DNA of 5,210 nt from an uncultured Caulobacteraceae bacterium (GTDB lineage: Bacteria; Pseudomonadota; Alphaproteobacteria; Caulobacterales; TH1-2). Shown one piece after another: positions 3,390 to 5,210 of the stretch. Each line of letters begins with the position of its first letter. The stretch's first letter is position 1. A program made the translations under genes and the position numbers. Where the stretch lies: contig CALBST010000371.1 in NCBI GenBank assembly GCA_937967425.1, positions 1 to 5,210 on the forward strand, written 5' to 3'. The notes under the pieces were generated by a model. The model was not told where the DNA came from and did no database searches. It saw nothing but the letters and a program-made list of their open reading frames with translations.

Positions 3390-5210
3390 GCACCAGGCTC
3401 CGCACAGGTCGCAAGGTGTTGGCGACAACCAGCAGCGAGGACGCCGACATGGCGATCGCGGCAATCAGCGGCGTCACCAGTCCAGCCACAGCGAGCGGTA
3501 CGGCCAATATATTATAGGCGACAGCCAGAGCTATGTTCTGGCGGACGCGTTGGGCCGTCACCCGCGCCGTGATCAAGGTCTCTGGCGCCGCCAAAAGACT
3601 GGGACGCAAGAACACGAAATCGGCTGCGGCCCGGCCGATATCGGTCGCGTCCGCCGCCGCCATCGAGGCGTGTGCGGCTCGCAGCGCCGGCGCATCGTTG
3701 AGACCGTCGCCCACCATCAGCGTCCGGTGTCCCGTTGCAGCAAGAGCCTTGAGACGTTCAACCTTTTGCGCTGGGGTCAAGCGCGCATAGCTGCGCAGAG
3801 CGAGCGCACGCGCTAGCGCATGGACGGGCTCGTCATGATCGCCGGAGACAATTTCCGTGGCGACGCCAAGCCTGGCGAACTCTGCGACCGCCTCCTCGGC
3901 GCCGGGACGTAAGCGTTGTTCGAACCGGAAGCGGGCAAGGAGCCCGCCAGCGCCGCTGAAGACAACCGCGTCCTCGTCATCCGCCGACCCCGGGTTTGCG
4001 AGCGCCCAATCGGGCCGGCCCAAGCGGTAACGCACGCCTTCAAGGACTGCCTCGACGCCCTCACCCGGATACTCCCGGACTTGCTCGAACGACAGCAATG
4101 CAGGAACGATCTGCGCGGCCAAGGCGCGCGCATTTGGATGAGCCGAGTATCGCGCCAGCGCGCTTGCTTGCGCCAATGCGCCCTCCACACGTTCATCAGC
4201 TTCAACCAGCTGCGGTTCCGGCAGAGTGAGCGTGCCGGTTTTGTCGAAGATTGCGGTGTCTATCTCAGCGAGCCGCTCAAGCGCTGCGCCGTCCTTCACC
4301 AAAACGCCGGCGTCGAACAAGCGCCGCGCCGCCGCTATATGCGCCATCGGCACCGCCAGACCCAAAGCGCAAGGACAGGTGATAATTAGCACAGCAACGG
4401 CAATGGTGATGGCGCGATGGGGATCGCCCGCAAGCGCCCACCAGCCAATCAGTGTCAACAGCGCCAACACGTGAACGGCCGGCGCATAGAGCTGCGCGGC
4501 GCGATCTGCGATCCGTCTATAGCTCGAGCGGCCCTGCTCGGCCGCCTCCATCATGCGCAGCATATCCGCCAGAAAGGACTCTCGCGCCGGCGCCCGCACA
4601 ACGGCCTTTAATGGGCCAGTCAGATTGAGCGCCCCCGCCCAAAGCGTATCGCCCACGCGCGCCGCCACCGGCCGGCTTTCGCCACTGACGAGGGACAGAT
4701 CGAGGTCTGAAGCTCCCTCCAGCACGCTTGCGTTCAGCGGCGCGCGTTCGCCGGCGGCGATAAGCACGATCATGCCTGGCTCAATTTGATCGACAGGAAT
4801 GCGGCGTTCACCGCCGCTGTCGTCAATAACGAGAGCGCTCCGCGCCATCATATGCTGCAAACCACGGACCGCAGTCATCGCACGTTCGCGCATGACATGA
4901 TCGAGCGTGCGTCCGATCAATAGGAAGAAGAGCAACATCACGGCGGCATCGAAATAAGCATGCGCGCCGTGGGTGAATGTCTCGTAGAGACTAAGGCCAA
5001 AGGCGGTCAGAACGCCGATCGAGATCGGCACGTCCATGTTGGTCTGCCCGCGCCGCACGCTGCGCCACGCCGACACAAAAAACACGGCGCCGGAGTAGAC
5101 CACTGCCGGCAATGCAATCAGCCCAGAGAGCCAATGGAAGAGAATACGGGTGGATTCGCTCGCGCCTGACCAAACCGACACCGATAGCAGCATGATATTG
5201 CCGGCGGCAA
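3382..5210 (-). CDS. ccoI: Copper-transporting P1B-type ATPase CcoI (FixI), N terminus cut by window edge
   Basis: CcoI exports Cu(I) across the inner membrane for assembly of the CuB site of cbb3 oxidase. The frame is open through the right edge. Residues below are counted from an internal Met at 5193, and the codons before it (AAGNI) continue the protein. All core P-type ATPase elements are present: TNMDVPISIG (51-60), an SGES form of the actuator TGES (170-173), the ion-binding CPC in the membrane (273-275), the phosphorylated DKTGT (317-321, Asp317), the HP dipeptide (352-353), and GDGLNDAP (495-502). The last two helices carry YN (560-561) and MSASS (582-586), matching the Cu(I) P1B-1 class. 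Membrane helices fall at about 19-41, 82-96, 236-256, 262-284, 553-573 and 575-592. The missing part should hold the N-terminal metal-binding domain and first helices. Context with ccoS separates it from a general CopA exporter. Confidence 0.95.
   Translation of the reverse strand, partial: AAGNIMLLSVSVWSGASESTRILFHWLSGLIALPAVVYSGAVFFVSAWRSVRRGQTNMDVPISIGVLTAFGLSLYETFTHGAHAYFDAAVMLLFFLLIGRTLDHVMRERAMTAVRGLQHMMARSALVIDDSGGERRIPVDQIEPGMIVLIAAGERAPLNASVLEGASDLDLSLVSGESRPVAARVGDTLWAGALNLTGPLKAVVRAPARESFLADMLRMMEAAEQGRSSYRRIADRAAQLYAPAVHVLALLTLIGWWALAGDPHRAITIAVAVLIITCPCALGLAVPMAHIAAARRLFDAGVLVKDGAALERLAEIDTAIFDKTGTLTLPEPQLVEADERVEGALAQASALARYSAHPNARALAAQIVPALLSFEQVREYPGEGVEAVLEGVRYRLGRPDWALANPGSADDEDAVVFSGAGGLLARFRFEQRLRPGAEEAVAEFARLGVATEIVSGDHDEPVHALARALALRSYARLTPAQKVERLKALAATGHRTLMVGDGLNDAPALRAAHASMAAADATDIGRAAADFVFLRPSLLAAPETLITARVTAQRVRQNIALAVAYNILAVPLAVAGLVTPLIAAIAMSASSLLVVANTLRPVRSLVRG

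Noticed and set aside
3361..4389. Long plus-strand frames of 151 and 157 residues antisense to ccoI.
   Set aside because: They lie wholly against a gene with every P-type ATPase motif, have arginine-rich non-coding composition and lack ribosome binding sites.

Overview
The window looks like high-GC alphaproteobacterial DNA, probably of the Rhizobiales/Hyphomicrobiales type. That placement is inferred from the fixGHIS-style ccoI-ccoS pair, an Rnk protein and a plasmid-type ParB. Almost everything recognisable is on the minus strand, so in transcription order the genes run from high to low coordinates.

Right half (3207-5210): the end of a cbb3 cytochrome oxidase maturation operon. ccoI, a P1B-type copper-transporting ATPase, enters from the right edge without its N terminus and overlaps ccoS by 8 bases. 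The structural genes ccoNOQP and ccoG/ccoH would be expected beyond the right edge.

Middle (1799-3013): a 77-residue hypothetical protein on the plus strand with a textbook ribosome binding site. It is convergent with ccoS and divergent from rnk. rnk (138 aa, GreA/GreB-fold RNA polymerase-binding protein) is followed after 62 bases by an unrecognised 59-residue ORF. The 322-base gap between rnk and the plus-strand gene has no convincing gene but several inverted repeats.

Left half (1-1586): a 62-residue peptide that looks like a type IVb (Flp/TadE-like) pilin overlaps the start of a TfuA-like gene. TfuA proteins normally work with YcaO enzymes in peptide thioamidation, but no YcaO or ThiS gene is visible here. 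A 236-base gap with a long GC-rich hairpin then leads into the first 184 codons of a ParB/RepB/Spo0J-family gene that leaves the left edge. ParB of this kind suggests a plasmid, chromid or integrated element nearby.

The two least explained signals are these. First, a matched pair of palindromes shares the stem CCCCTAGC/GCTAGGGG and lies about 85-97 bases upstream of two separate minus-strand genes (rnk and the pilin-like gene). Second, the pilin-like peptide is coupled to an apparently partnerless TfuA. No complete undescribed system can be claimed from this sequence alone.
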